From the NCBI GenBank assembly GCA_002286715.1, contig NSJX01000018.1, forward strand, positions 386,382 through 450,381: 64,000 nucleotides of DNA, given 5' to 3'. Position 1 is the stretch's first letter. The number at the start of each line of letters is the position of its first letter. A program made the position numbers and the translations under genes. Source of the DNA: Dentipellis sp. KUC8613. Taxonomy: Eukaryota > Basidiomycota > Agaricomycetes > Russulales > Hericiaceae. Positions 1 through 11,009 of this stretch are shown here, piece after piece. The notes below the pieces were generated by a model that had not been told where the DNA came from, did no database searches, and saw only the letters and a list, made by a program, of their open reading frames with translations.

Positions 1-297
1 GCTGTTCTTGTCAATATACTCAGTCATTGGGGACTAGTCTGCACAAGATGAGTCTTTGCGCTGTACCGTGCCTCTGAGCCTACGCCGCCCCTCTGGCCCT
101 GGGGAGCCCTCTTGGTCCTCGGCACGCTGCTGCTGCTTAGCGAGACCTCCAGTCCGCACGGTGGCGCTGCCTCTACCCCGTATCCCTCATCTCTTCATTC
201 CACCATCTCACCCTTTTCGCACGCTTCTGGATGCTCGACTCGGCGCCGCATCGCCGACCATCGGGCCGGTCGCCTCGTCTCCGCGACAGTAGCTTCT

Positions 298-2394
298 AAA
301 CAGACGTACCGTGCAAAAGATATTGCTGAACTCATGTTTGACCGAGTGTACAAGCTCCATGGGCTGCCTAAGCACATCGTCAGTGACCGTGACTCATTGT
401 TCACTAGTACGTTCTGGGACAGACTGCACTCACTAATCGGAACTGATTTGCGAAAGTCGTCCTCGTTTCACCCAGAGAGTGATGGCACTACGGAAAGAGC
501 CAACCGTACGATCAATCAGATGCTTCGTATGTGTGTTGAACCTCACCAAAAGGACTGGGTGCCGAAGCTGCCCGGGATCGAGTTCGCAATAAATTCGGCC
601 CGATCGGAGACAACTGGTTATACACCGTTCTTCCTAAACAGTGGGCAGATGCCAAGGTCGCTAATCTGGAATGCCGAGTCAGAATACCCGGGCGTGCGAG
701 TGTTCGCGCAGCGAATAAAGGATGCCGTACTTAGTGCACATGACGCCATCCTGGCAGCGCGTGTCAAGCAGACGAAATATGCCAATAAGAGGCGTCGTGC
801 GGCGCCCTTTGCTGTTGGTGATCTTGTCTATTTGTCAACTGAGAACCTTCGGATCCCAAAGGGCCGGGTGCGGAAACTCATGCCCAAGTTCATCGGGCCC
901 TATAAAATCCTTGAAGACTATGGGAATAATTCATTTAAACTTGACTTACCGTCCGAGCTGAAGCAACGTGGTCTGCATGCAGCATTCCATGCCTCGCTTC
1001 TACGGATACACCACCTGAATGATGATGTTCGCTTTCCCGGACGGCAACTGCCTCAGATTATTGGGCTCGGGCAAGCACAGAAATGGGTTGTCGACAAGGT
1101 GATTGATCACCGGGGCACTGGTGAAGACGCGATGTTTGAGGTACTGTGGTCGACAGGCGATCGAACTTGGCTCCCATTCTGCGAGGCGTCGCACCTGACC
1201 GCCCTGTCAAACTACCTTGAGGCGCAAGGGGTAAAAACTGTGAAGGGACTAACTCGGAAAAATGAAGGCAAGCCGGAGGGCGAGTTGCCGTCTTCGAGCC
1301 AGCTCAACTTTGTTGCGATTCGGCTGGCAGGATCCAACATTAGCTTAAAAGCGAGAGGTGCGGGGAGATATAGAGCACCGCTGAACCCACCCGTTCAACT
1401 TCTCTCGTCAACTATGTCTGCTATTGCCTTCTCTGACTCCGCTGTCGCCAAGTTCCGTGCGTTCTCCGATCTTATCGGCAGCCAGCGCTACAAACCCCAG
1501 TCCTCTGTCATCCCGGCTGGTTACGTCGAGTACTGCTTGACGTACCAGAACGACCCCGCTCGCAAAGTCCACTTTGTCCCTGGGCTCGCGACCGTTGAGG
1601 TCTTCGTGGCCGGGCAGAAGATGCATGTTCTTGCTCCGGCCTCTGGTGGAGGTACGATCCCAGTCGGTGCTGAGGCGCAGGCGGTCCCTTCGGGCCCGGC
1701 TGATGTCGAAGAGTCCGCTGGCGGGGTGACTGCCAACGAGGGTGCCACCGCCGAGACCGGTTGGTCTGCAGGACCAAAGGGACAGCCCAAGCCTGGCAAG
1801 AACACCCGTCGGGGGAAAAACCTTGGGAACCGGGCTATCGAGCTGATCCTGGGCCAGCAGGAGCTAGGCCTCAAGAGGGGCAAGCTTCAATATTTTTCTC
1901 TCGCTGTCGAGTTATCTGACGATCACTCAGACCAGCGCGCGGCATGACTTGACGAGTTGTTCGGACGCCCGCCCAAGGGACCTCGCGGTGTTCCACAGGA
2001 ACCGGGTACCGGAAAGGGCACGTTTAAGAACAAGTCCGTCGTGTTCAACGACGTGAAATGTCGTGGGAAACCCGCTGAGGGCCCCACCGCAAAGGCTGCG
2101 CCTGCCAGCGTTGCCACGTCAACTGTTCCGCCCCCTAACGCCTTCGTTGTCAACTCTCGCGAGGCGATCGCGAAGGCCACTTCGGCCGAAGGCACTGTCT
2201 TAGGGATTGCGGAGGCTCTCGCGGCTACCGCTGGGAAGACTCTTGGAGGTGGAGTCGTTGGCGGAGGTGGAGAGGCCGAGGCTGGGGGACCAGCGTGTGG
2301 TATTGCCGACGTGACGGCGGCCGTCATCGACGAGGACGAGGAAATGACCGACAAGGACGCTGAGGGCGAGATCGAGCCTGCGGTGGCAGCCTAG
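298..2394 (+). pseudogene. Integrase/chromodomain pol fragment with C-terminal extension, broken by one TGA
   Basis: One reading frame runs from about 298 to the TAG at 2392-2394, interrupted by a single TGA at 1945-1947. Early in it are the integrase motif SDRD (second catalytic Asp) and ESDGTTERAN (catalytic Glu). Next come the integrase C-terminal domain (around VGDLVYLSTENLR and GPYKIL) and a chromodomain (WVVDKVIDHR ... FEVLW ... TWLP). After the chromodomain about 400 further codons continue in frame. That part is Ala/Gly/Pro-rich with an acidic end (EDEEMTDKDAEGEIE), and I do not recognise it. There is no good start codon and the first catalytic Asp is missing, so the integrase cannot be active as it stands. 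The TGA is a nonsense mutation or, less likely, a recoding site. Confidence 0.75.
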
Positions 2395-2424
2395 TCGTAG
2401 TTCCCGTAGATGGTGGTCTTTGTC

Positions 2425-2443
2425 AAAAGACCAGGAGGGCGTA
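2425..2443 (+). other. Polypurine tract of the retrotransposon
   Basis: A purine-rich run (AAAAGACCAGGAGGG) sits directly before the LTR start TGTAACGG. This is where the plus-strand primer of Ty3-type elements lies. Confidence 0.55.
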
Positions 2444-2685
2444 TGTAACGGATGTGCCGCGTCAGCATGATTTTCGAACCAACTGCTGGCTCGCCCGAGC
2501 ACGCAATATATTTGTTCACTCCTTTACTCCCAAATGAAACCAAACTGTGCCTTAGCACGGATAGTATTTAAGTAGGTAGAGATGTATGTAGATACTCAGT
2601 CTTTTCGAAACGGAGAGTTTGCAACAGTTCTCTACTCGCGTGAATACCCGCTTCGTCGAGCTCTTACAGAGTGTCTCTACTTACA
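2444..2685 (+). repeat. 3' LTR (about 242 bp, TG...CA)
   Basis: The segment starts TGTAACGG just after the polypurine tract and ends ...CTTACA, giving the TG/CA termini of LTRs. It contains a TATA-like stretch (AGTATTTAAGTAGG near 2565). The right end is inferred from the terminal CA and could shift. A 5' LTR for comparison lies outside the window. Confidence 0.6.
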
Positions 2686-3223
2686 AGTCGGGAAACTCCC
2701 GGGCCGATGATCCCCGTCGACGCATGCCTGACGCTGGCCCTCGTTTCACTTCCCGGTAGATACGACACTGGAGAAGTAATAAATAATGGCAGGGGTCGCT
2801 GCCCACAAAACCTGGTCTCTCTGGAGAGAACCAGGGATCATACATGGCTTAGAATCTCACAAGGGAAATCAAAGAAAATCATAGAAAATAGCAAAAAAAT
2901 AAATAGTCCTTCTCTACATCCATGACACTCCTGGTCCAGTTGATAAATGTCAGTTCACAGTATTGTGGGTTCAATCTCTGCAGTATGTATATTTTGCCTC
3001 ACTTCAAAAAGATAGTAAATACTGTCAGCTGTATTTGGGAACCTTCAAAGGATCATTCCATCTCAGTATCTCTTGTGAACCAATTGCAACTTACTCAAGG
3101 CAGAAGGGATCAGGTCAGTCAGGAGTTCTGGCCCAGGTAAAATTGAGAAATTAAGAGATGATTATGCATGGCACCAAAACTGATGGTTTTATTGTTCAAG
3201 TGACAAATGAGTGTTGATAAAGG
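2686..3223. other. AT-rich non-coding stretch
   Basis: This stretch is visibly more AT-rich than its surroundings and has only short frames. At 2811-2835 there is a near-perfect inverted repeat (CCTGGTCTCTC against GAGAGAACCAGG) able to form a hairpin. I cannot assign it; an old repeat fragment next to the LTR is likely. Confidence 0.4.
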
Positions 3224-4685
3224 TCAATGAGCTATAATACCCAGACGACGCATAAGTATATGGTCCAAGAGCTCACTCGAGCCACCATCAAATGCCAAAA
3301 CCTTTGTAACTTCCTCCTCATGCAAAATCTGGTCAATACACTGTGCAGCACCCGACATGTGAGCGATGCGGGCACAAGCTGCATGGAGTTTAAGGTAACG
3401 TGGGTCGGGCAGAGGTCGCCGTACCGGATCAGGTGTGGTGAATTCGACTCGAGCACTAAGGGACCTGAGGAAGCTCGGATTGGAAGCTTTCACATTGTAG
3501 CTGTTATTGGAACCCTGTAGCAGGGTGGGAGTTAATGCAGGGTGTTGGAAGACAGACACAGCCACTCACATCAGGAATTTTCTCCAGCCAAATGTCCAGT
3601 TCGTCAAAGGATGTGTGGATACTGGTCCCCAAGGTGAGGATATTTTGCAGACGGTGGACTTTTGCGCCGTTGAGCTCATCGATGGAGTTTATACCACCGA
3701 AACGATCCAGTATAGCATGCACGGATGCTGCATAGTCAACCTACCGGAGGGATAACATCATGAGCAGTTATAATCATCGCCGTTATATGGCGAAACATAC
3801 CTTGGCGGAATCTTTGAGGTTTTCATTTGTAGACCTATCAAGGATATGGGCACATTGGGTGTGTACCAAAGTGCTCGATCCATCGTCGAGAGCAAGCCCA
3901 CTCTTGAAAGATTTGACGTCGAGTTCCTTCGAGAGCATGCACCGGTACTGGTCGCGTTCTAGGGCCTGAAAGAGAATACGGAAAATTCACAAAAAGCGTC
4001 AATATACATTGGTCACCAGGTATTCGAAACTGGTGGGTTCACTTGTGCTTTGGCTGCTTCATGGGACGATGGAGTCTCCACCAACAGAGCACGGAATTCG
4101 TTTTTCTTCAAATCAAAAGACGGCGCGGTCGGATGAGACGAAGGTAACGGAGTGCGACCCTTTGTCCGGTAGACTAAGTGGTAACCAGGATTGTGGGTGA
4201 GCGCAGTCCTGGGAGTTAGGCGGAGAGAGCTTTGACTTACAGCACCTCAAAAGGTGGTTCTTGTAGAGATTCGCCAGCTGCTGGAGTTCGTCATCGTCCT
4301 TACAACGCACAATCTCCGAGGCGACGTTTGTGCGACCGTCAGCAATGGGCGCCTCGAGCAGCAGCTGGCCAAGAAGGCGAGCGCAAACTAGGGGTGGAAG
4401 CGAGCCCTTTTGTGGGATGACGGCCGCAGGATCGTCCAAGACTTTCGATTCGAGAACAAGACACTGAGAGTATGCTACGTGTATGAGGAGTTCATTTCCA
4501 GTATTGAACTTGTTTTCTTGAGGGAGTGGTTCTCCATGAGCCATGACGGTCGTCATAGGAATCCTACTATTAGGAAGACTTCGTCGCTTGCGTGCGGCAC
4601 TCGTGCCACGCGTCATATCGGGTCCGGTCCGGGTCGTCCGGATGCACTTGGCCTGAAACAGTGAAGTCATCCCCTCTTCGTTCAA
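3224..4685 (-). CDS. HNH-nuclease-domain protein (agaricomycete family)
   Basis: Proposed join on the minus strand: 4685..4241, 4173..4043, 3965..3801, 3740..3570, 3514..3224, all phase-consistent GT-AG introns. The protein has an N-terminal helical region and then the HNH module typical of a large agaricomycete family. It contains ALERDQYRCM (Cys side of the fold), HTQCAHIL (catalytic His region), DELNGAKVHRLQNILTL and SFDELDIWLE. Its C-terminal tail includes LPDPRYLKLHAACARIAHMSGA. In that family the HNH fold is intact but the cellular role is unknown. The true start may lie internally (MTTVMAHG), because the gap to the divergent RING gene is only 76 bp when 4685 is used. Confidence 0.8.
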
Positions 4686-4761
4686 TCAGACGCTTCACTT
4701 TCCTCAATCCCTCGACTTTGCAGCACGTTTCCCAATTCTCCGGAAATATATTGAAGTTACA
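4686..4761. promoter_or_regulatory. Compact divergent promoter region
   Basis: Only 76 bp separate the proposed HNH start (-) from the RING/TRAF start (+). The two genes probably share regulatory DNA, or the HNH start lies further downstream. Confidence 0.35.
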
Positions 4762-6469
4762 ATGGAACGTGATGAATGGCTCGCAACTTCTAACTCTTAC
4801 AATTACATTGATGCGCCGAACTCGAACCTCATCTGCTGTATCTGTCGGTGCGCACCAGATATCGACCTTCCGCGAACCCGCCACTGACAGGGCCTACTGT
4901 AGGAACCCATACGTTGAACCGATGACTACGCGGACTTGCTCGCATACCTTTTGCTACGACTGCATTCACTACGCGATGCGAACTTCTGCGCATTGCCCAA
5001 TAGACCGGTCTCCAATATCACCCGATGACCTTGTTTTTGCGGACCCCATCGTCAGACATGTGAGTCGCCTTCCCATGCTCCGTACAAAGACTGACTTCCA
5101 ATCAGCTGGTGGATGAGCTTACTGTCCAGTGTCCTCAACAGCCAGCAGGATGCTCGCATATCTGCCAGAGACAACTGCTCGCGTCTCATGTCAAAGAATC
5201 CTGCATATTTGTTCGTATTCCGTGTCCGGACGATACCTGCGACAAGGAATTACTCAGAAAGGATGCGGTGCACGATGCGAGATGCGTTCATCGACTAGTG
5301 AAGTGCGAAAGGTGTATGTTGGAAGTCGAGCTGCAGGAACTTGAGGTACGAGCTTCCGCTATGTATCCTTGAAACCTCTAATACCTGGATCTATCTAGAA
5401 GCATAATGATTCGTGTTGGGCGCGAACTGATATTTGCCCCTCCTGCGACGCCGAGATACCACGCTCAGAACTGTCTACACATGACGCGTTGTGTCCTGAC
5501 GCGATTATTTCCTGCACCCACTCCAGCAACGGCTGTCCCTGGACAGGGACTCGTCGCTCGATGCTGGAATCTCATACTCCAACATGCCCGTACGAAGCTA
5601 TCAAAGGATTTTTCAAGCGGAACGATTCGAAGATGTCAAGATTAACGGAAGAAAATCACATGCTACGACAGAAGCTAGATGCTTCAGAGGGGATGATGGA
5701 GATCATGAGGCACGAGCTGCAGGTCGTAAAAGCTGCTCTCGGGCCGTGGGCTCGACCCCATGGAACCTATCCGCTGTGGCCCCGTGGTCAGTCTGGAGAG
5801 AACATTGGTCCATCCCAAGACGACACCTCTTCCAATCCGTTACCTACAACCGATCACGTCGCTCCATCGCAGGGCAATCCTAACACCATCACCCCGAGTC
5901 TTGCCGACATTGCCTCATACTTCCCACCTGCTCTGAACGACTCTGATCTGTCCGAACATGATCACACTTCACAATCGCCGCTCCCTGGAACAAGCATATT
6001 CAGCCGTCCACCGTCCATATCTCCCCATGCCGATCTCAACGCCCCGCCTCAGCCCTTAGCGTCTGCTCGCATCACCCCTGTCGCACCGCTCAATCTGAGT
6101 ACCACCCTTCCCGGTGCCCTCTCTGGCATCCGCGAGTCCATCGTTACTCTTGCCGCCTCGCATGACGCTCTGTGGCGACTGACAGAGCTCGCCGTCGCCA
6201 CAGAAGCTGCTCGTACGAATGAAGAGGTCTCCGCGATGCGCTCCGTCGTAAATGGCTTGCGCATGCAAGTTCACGCGATGATGATGGATCGCAACGCACT
6301 TGTGACAGGGGGCGAACCAGGCGATGCACGACGTGCCATGGGTGGTGCTGGGTTTGGCGCTGGGGTCGGTGGTGTCATGGGAGGTTGGCCTGCAGTGAAC
6401 AGGTTCTATCCTCACCCGCCAAATCTATCGCATCCACCCATACCGCCGTCTTCGGTCACGAAACTGTAG
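4762..6469 (+). CDS. RING and TRAF-type zinc-finger protein (putative E3 ligase)
   Basis: Join 4762..4847, 4903..5059, 5106..5345, 5399..6469 gives 517 aa. The first intron splits the RING finger: exon 1 ends ICCICR and exon 2 continues NPYVEP. The RING reads CCIC ... TCSHTFCYDCI ... CPIDRSPI. Next comes a TRAF-type zinc-finger block (CPQQPAGCSHICQR, CPDDTCDKELLRKD, CERCMLEVEL), a further Cys/His block ending CTHSSNGCPW, then a coiled coil (RLTEENHMLRQKLDASEGMMEIMRHELQ). The C-terminal half is Pro/Ser-rich and probably disordered, ending in a Gly/Pro-rich tail. The architecture resembles TRAF-family ubiquitin ligases without a MATH domain, so E2 binding through the RING is expected. Substrates are unknown. 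Confidence 0.85.
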
Positions 6470-7209
6470 AACTTCACTAGGTCAACATGTGTATGGGATC
6501 TCTCTTTTCGCACGGGGTTTCGCATGTAGGTTTCCACTGGTATAATGTCCAATTGCAATAATGGTGTAATATCAGCTGTCTTTATATGAAGTAATCCCTA
6601 TTCTTTCACTTTGATGTCATTCCTGCCTTCGTAAATATGCGTATCTCTAACCCCGACATCCCCCGCAGTATTCCCTCAAGAATCAATAGCTCGTCTGCTG
6701 TGCCAACATGGGCGCCTGACGCACCCCATTTCGGGTCATGGGGTTGCAATAGGCGCCCTGATCCCAGGAAGTAACGCCATCTGGGAGACTCGCAAAACCT
6801 GGTCGACGAGTTCTGCATGAGACAAGAGCATTCCTACCGCGCCTAGAAGTCATGCTACCACATGAGGCACCACGAGGGGCCTATGGCATCACGAGGATGT
6901 GCAGAAGTGACTGATTTGAATTTGATAGCATGGTTATTGGTGAAAATCGCTTCATAGTACCAAGCCTGGTCTCGGCGATCTGGTAAGAGAACGATACAGC
7001 GAATGCAAGAAACGGTGTGGTACTGCAAAGTAGCGGGGTGGGAGACGATCATAGGCGAGCAAGAACGCCTTCTGCATGGTGAGATCCGTCTTCTCGCAGC
7101 ATCACGACTAATACCCCTTCATTGCGCGGGGACACCTCGAACGGTATATTCAAACTGGAGGAGATTGGTCTCTGTCAGCTTGACTGAGCTCCCCAAACGA
7201 ATGTGCGCC
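6470..7209. other. Intergenic, nothing assignable
   Basis: Holds the 3' flanks of two convergent genes. A minus-strand frame at 6606-6818 (70 codons) has no recognisable motif, and I do not call it a gene. Confidence 0.5.
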
Positions 7210-7995
7210 TTACTCATCTAGCATATTCTGAACCCTAGGTTTGATCTTGGCTTCGCCGTTCTTCGAACGGTTTCCTTTGCCTATAGATACGCCGGAATGA
7301 GCATCGTCTGACCTATGACTATGCCACAAAGATAAAGGCATTACTCACCAACTATGAGCTTTACAGAGGCAAGTCCCTCTTGCCTTGCCGTGCTAATCGC
7401 ACGCCTTGCGAAGTCGAGCGCTTCCTCCACATACAAGTCATGCAAGTCTGCTTCTGACGCCGACCGGTTCTTTCCCTGTCGCGAGCCCACGTACGTCAGC
7501 CAACTACAGCTCATGTGCATAATCAAATGCCGCGCACCTCATTGTTTTCTAGAGCAGATGCGTTCGTAGATCAGAATGGGCCCGGGGTGCTATAAACGAG
7601 AACTGCGATTCGTGCTTACCTCGATAAAGTACTTCAGCCGCGTCTTTGTTCAATTTCTCCGCTTGCACCCTCCGCTCATCAGCAAGCCTATTGTGCAGCT
7701 GTGCGTCAGATCTGTTCCCAGCGACCCGCGCCTTTCTGGCTTTCTCGCGTTCCTCTCGCATCACCTTGAACGCTTCTTGCGCGCGGTTCCTCAGCTCGGT
7801 CCCAGCAGAGTCGCCTGCGCGAACGCGCCACTCAGTCTCCGGCGCTCCGATCTTGACATGTTCTGCGGCAGGTGGCTGCTCCTCGACCGGCGGTTGCGAC
7901 GAAACCAGAGAGGCATATATTGCTTGTACGTGCTCGAATCCTGTGCGGACAGCGCTAGCGATGCGGGAAAAGAAAGATGAAGCGGACGAATTCAT
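7210..7995 (-). CDS. DUF1771-Smr domain protein (Smr1)
   Basis: Join on minus: 7995..7620, 7548..7538, 7475..7349, 7280..7210 (194 aa). The N-terminus is helical and polar. It is followed by a DUF1771 helical hairpin (AFKVMREEREKARKAR ... LADERRVQAEKLNKDAAEVLY) and a C-terminal Smr domain. The second exon is only 11 nt and encodes E-N-N-E; two paralogues in the window have an 11-nt exon at the same place. The normal Smr signature DLHG reads DLHD, and the GxGxHS motif reads GKGNRSKNG, so the Gly and the His are both replaced and endonuclease activity is doubtful. Exon lengths of 11, 127 and 71 nt match Smr2 exactly. Smr proteins elsewhere cut or bind RNA/DNA, for example Cue2 in ribosome quality control; this copy may only bind. 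Confidence 0.82.
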
Positions 7996-8626
7996 CGTGA
8001 GTGGGGTCGTATGTGGTTGACGTTCGGCGCCAGAGGGTTTATATCAACGCTGAGGAAGGTGAGGCGCTCACGCGCGAATAACGAGGACACAGCATGCCTA
8101 CCACGCAGGCTTAACGCAGCAAGTTTTTTGACAGACCTGCACAGGCTGCACATTCTAGCCGCCGATACCAGAATGCTGGACATGCCCTCGTTCGATATGC
8201 ATTCGGGGATTATCTACAAAGTTGGCTGGTCTCCGAGTGTCAGATCAGCGCAGAGAACTCTGGACAGTATTAGGCCGGATGCAAAAAGCGAATAAAAAAT
8301 ACCATTGGACCGAGCGTTACTTTTATGTAAGGACCATTGAGTGGCGCAGTGACTGGCGGACTCTACGACTCTGAACAATTTGCCTCGAGAACACCACAAG
8401 AGGTATCACGACCTCCAGTCAGCGTATATCGCGGGGCTTGAATATCAGTCCCCGCCGTGGGCACCTCCCAATAATATTCCAGTATCGCTCACGTCGACTC
8501 GGCTTGGGATGTACTATAACGATAGCTAAGCTGCACCGCTGACACTACTGCATGCAGCAGGAAAAATACCATCACGAATGTCATCTATCAAGTTCCTTGA
8601 CTCGACATAAATTGCGAGACCATCTA
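7996..8626. other. Intergenic
   Basis: Upstream region of Smr1 and downstream region of the Tudor-SN-like gene. I see no gene or RNA in it. Confidence 0.5.
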
Positions 8627-10422
8627 CTAGTATGCTGGGCCCTCCACATGATACGCCAAACCTTCCCCGACCAGCATTGCGTTTTCATCCTGCTCATACG
8701 AAGGATCTTGGAGTCGGATATAGGGAGTCGAATTGGAGGAGTATAAGCCAGCCGCGGAGAATGTGCGACCACATAACTCCGAGAGACGCCTAAGTGCTTC
8801 TTCGCTGCGCGAATTCTCACCCTCAAGGGGCTTTACGTGGCTAAACATCGGTCAGCGCAGAGATTCTGCTTCGACACAAGAGTACAGACCTCAAGCGAGC
8901 TTCGGTCGTCTGGGATTCCATGGTGCGGAATTTGGTCGGTAAGAGTCGAATATGTTGGAAGGTGACTGTTAGCTGGACACCGTAATCAACAAGCTCAACC
9001 TCGGCCTCTCTCTTCAGTTCTGACACAGAGCAGATCACCGCCCTGAACCAGCGTCCTAGAGAAATCACGGAGACGAATTGCCCGGTATATGGAGCGTTAC
9101 ATGGTGCCAGCGGCGGGGCATCTTGATAATATACCTGCAAGTCTTGCATGAGGTCTTCGAACGGATTTACACCTACTAAATGGTCTATAATCAGATAGCA
9201 CGACTGAACCACAAATATACCGACCGTCAATCTGATCGAAAGCTCTGACAAGCATGCTCACGTGGCCTTCGGTCTCAGTATAGCCCACCCAGATTCTTTC
9301 GACAGTTACTGTTGTCGTCGCATACTCTAATTTCCGTGAGATCTTCTTGCCCTTAAGCTTCTTCAAGTTTGCTTTCTTGACCATGGCATGTTTCGTATCA
9401 ACCAATTTGAGCTTTGGAATGGGGACAGATTCGTCAACGTCTTCGTGTTCTAGAGACGCCGTATCAATGCAAGCTGCTGAATCGAGCGACCCTTCTCACC
9501 TGTCGACTTGGTTGCAGGCAGGCCGAGGGCCTGCTGTGTACCCTCGAGCGCCGGCTTACCCGCTGCGGATATTGACACCTGGGAAGGGCCAGGAGAAGTG
9601 GCTCTGACGTGGTCATCACAAAGATCCCATCCGGAGGCTACAGAAAAGGGTACTGGCGATGGCGGTTTGTTCTCGGAAGATGTCAATCCCAACACAGATG
9701 TCGAGATAACGGTTCCGGGGCCACCGGCCACCGGAGAAACGGGGGCAGAAGCTGTGGCATCGCATGCTGTCATTGAGACAACTTCTAAGTTTTCGACTGC
9801 CGTGGGTTCAGTCTCTGCGGAAGGCTAACAGAAGGTCAACACCTGCATCAGTGCGCATGTACGTCAGCCAGGAAAGGAGATTACTTACGGATGCGCAGGA
9901 TAGACTCTGTGAACGATCCGCATTGCGAAACTTTTCTGCAAGCCCTTCTAGCACCGAAATCTCTTCCAGCCCATCGCGAAGTAATCTATCGATCTCCCTC
10001 TGCATCTCTGAGTTCTTTCTCGCCTTTTCCTCAAACATACTCGTGACGATCTCCTTGAATGCCACATCTCTAGCGTCGCGCTCCCGCAACAGGAGACGCA
10101 CCGTCTGTTCTGCCGCCCTCTGCTGAGCGCAAAAGACGTCGAGGTGGTTGAGGAGCGCTTCAGTTTGGGCGCGATCGGCCTTCTGACGCTCAGCCGCGCG
10201 CGCGATCTCGTCCTTCTCCGCGGACAGTCGATGGAATAGCCCGGCGATGGCAACCTGTGCGTGAGAGACCTGATCTGTCAGAGCGTTCAGCTCGTGTATG
10301 GGATCCGACCCGGGCGTGCTGGCGCTGTGCTGCGTATCATCGAGCCGTATATTCGAGCTAGGAGTATCTGGCCCGGTAGGCATGAGCGAACGAACGCCAA
10401 AGCGAGGAGTCCAACCCACCAT
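8627..10422 (-). CDS. Coiled-coil + Tudor/SN-like protein (Tudor-SN C-terminal paralogue 1)
   Basis: Join on minus: 10422..9889, 9824..9500, 9449..9225, 9172..8886, 8830..8627 (524 aa, all phases consistent). Residues ~30-150 form a long coiled coil (RLSAEKDEIARAAERQKADRAQTE, and further on MQREIDRLLRDGLEE). A Ser/Pro-rich linker and a Lys-rich patch (KKANLKKLKGKKISRK) follow. A Tudor domain comes next (GQFVSVIS ... VELVDYGVQLTVTFQHIRLLPTKFR) and then a short remnant of the terminal staphylococcal-nuclease-like domain (LRRLSELCGR ... YIRLQDP). The Tudor + partial SN order matches the C-terminus of Tudor-SN (SND1/p100), a nuclease and methyl-arginine reader. The copy at 49.8-51.9 kb shares domain order and the phase-1 intron before the Tudor domain. 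The start is the first ATG of a long frame; an upstream exon is possible. Confidence 0.72.
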
Positions 10423-11009
10423 TCATATTATCGATCTCGAGACAGATTCTGGGGGTTGTGCGTGTGCGCAGCGAGACCTTCAAACGTAAGTCGTTTTTAT
10501 GTGGAGTCTAGACGCCCGGATAGGAGTGGCTCACCTCAGAAAGCGAAATGTGAAGGGAGCGAAGGGCCGCTGCTGCCTCGTTGTGGCATCGATTAGCCCG
10601 GATAGGTTCGAGGCATCACGTACATCGGAAATAGATCCTGGCGTGTTCGGAAGCGAGAGGCAGTTAGGCTGGTACCAGGTCCATGATGCATGTTCTCGCA
10701 CGAGGTCAACATCAGTTCGACACGATCAGACCATAGGCGCGCTGAAGTCCGGTACCCTCAAGCGCGGTGCTGCCTACCATCAACCACGACGAAAACCAGC
10801 CGAGACGAGAGACATAGAATTCAATAACCTGGATACGAGACTCGAGAGATCGCACGAGAACAAAAGTAAGTATATTCAATCAAATCACTGCAGCGAACGT
10901 TACAATCAATAATCCTGTGTTGCGCGGGTCCACCTTGTATGAGATATTTTCCCTAAAAGCCGGTGAGCTGCGTTAGTGTCGCTAAATATCGTCAACATAA
11001 CATCAATCG
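10423..11009. other. Intergenic
   Basis: No gene recognised. A plus-strand frame at 10499-10912 has no motif and no clear start context. Confidence 0.45.

Larger units (their letters stand above)
1..2685 (+). mobile_element. Truncated Ty3/gypsy chromodomain retrotransposon with 3' LTR
   Basis: The window opens inside an LTR retrotransposon. From about base 300 the frame reads as the C-terminal half of a Ty3/gypsy integrase, followed by a chromodomain, a long C-terminal extension, a purine-rich tract and a 3' LTR. The order integrase, chromodomain, PPT, LTR is that of fungal chromoviruses. Gag, protease, reverse transcriptase, RNase H, the integrase zinc finger and the first catalytic Asp are not present, so the copy is 5'-truncated or rearranged. 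Bases 1-290 do not read as retroelement protein, so a breakpoint near 290-300 is likely. No 5' LTR lies in the window, so a target-site duplication cannot be tested. Confidence 0.8.
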
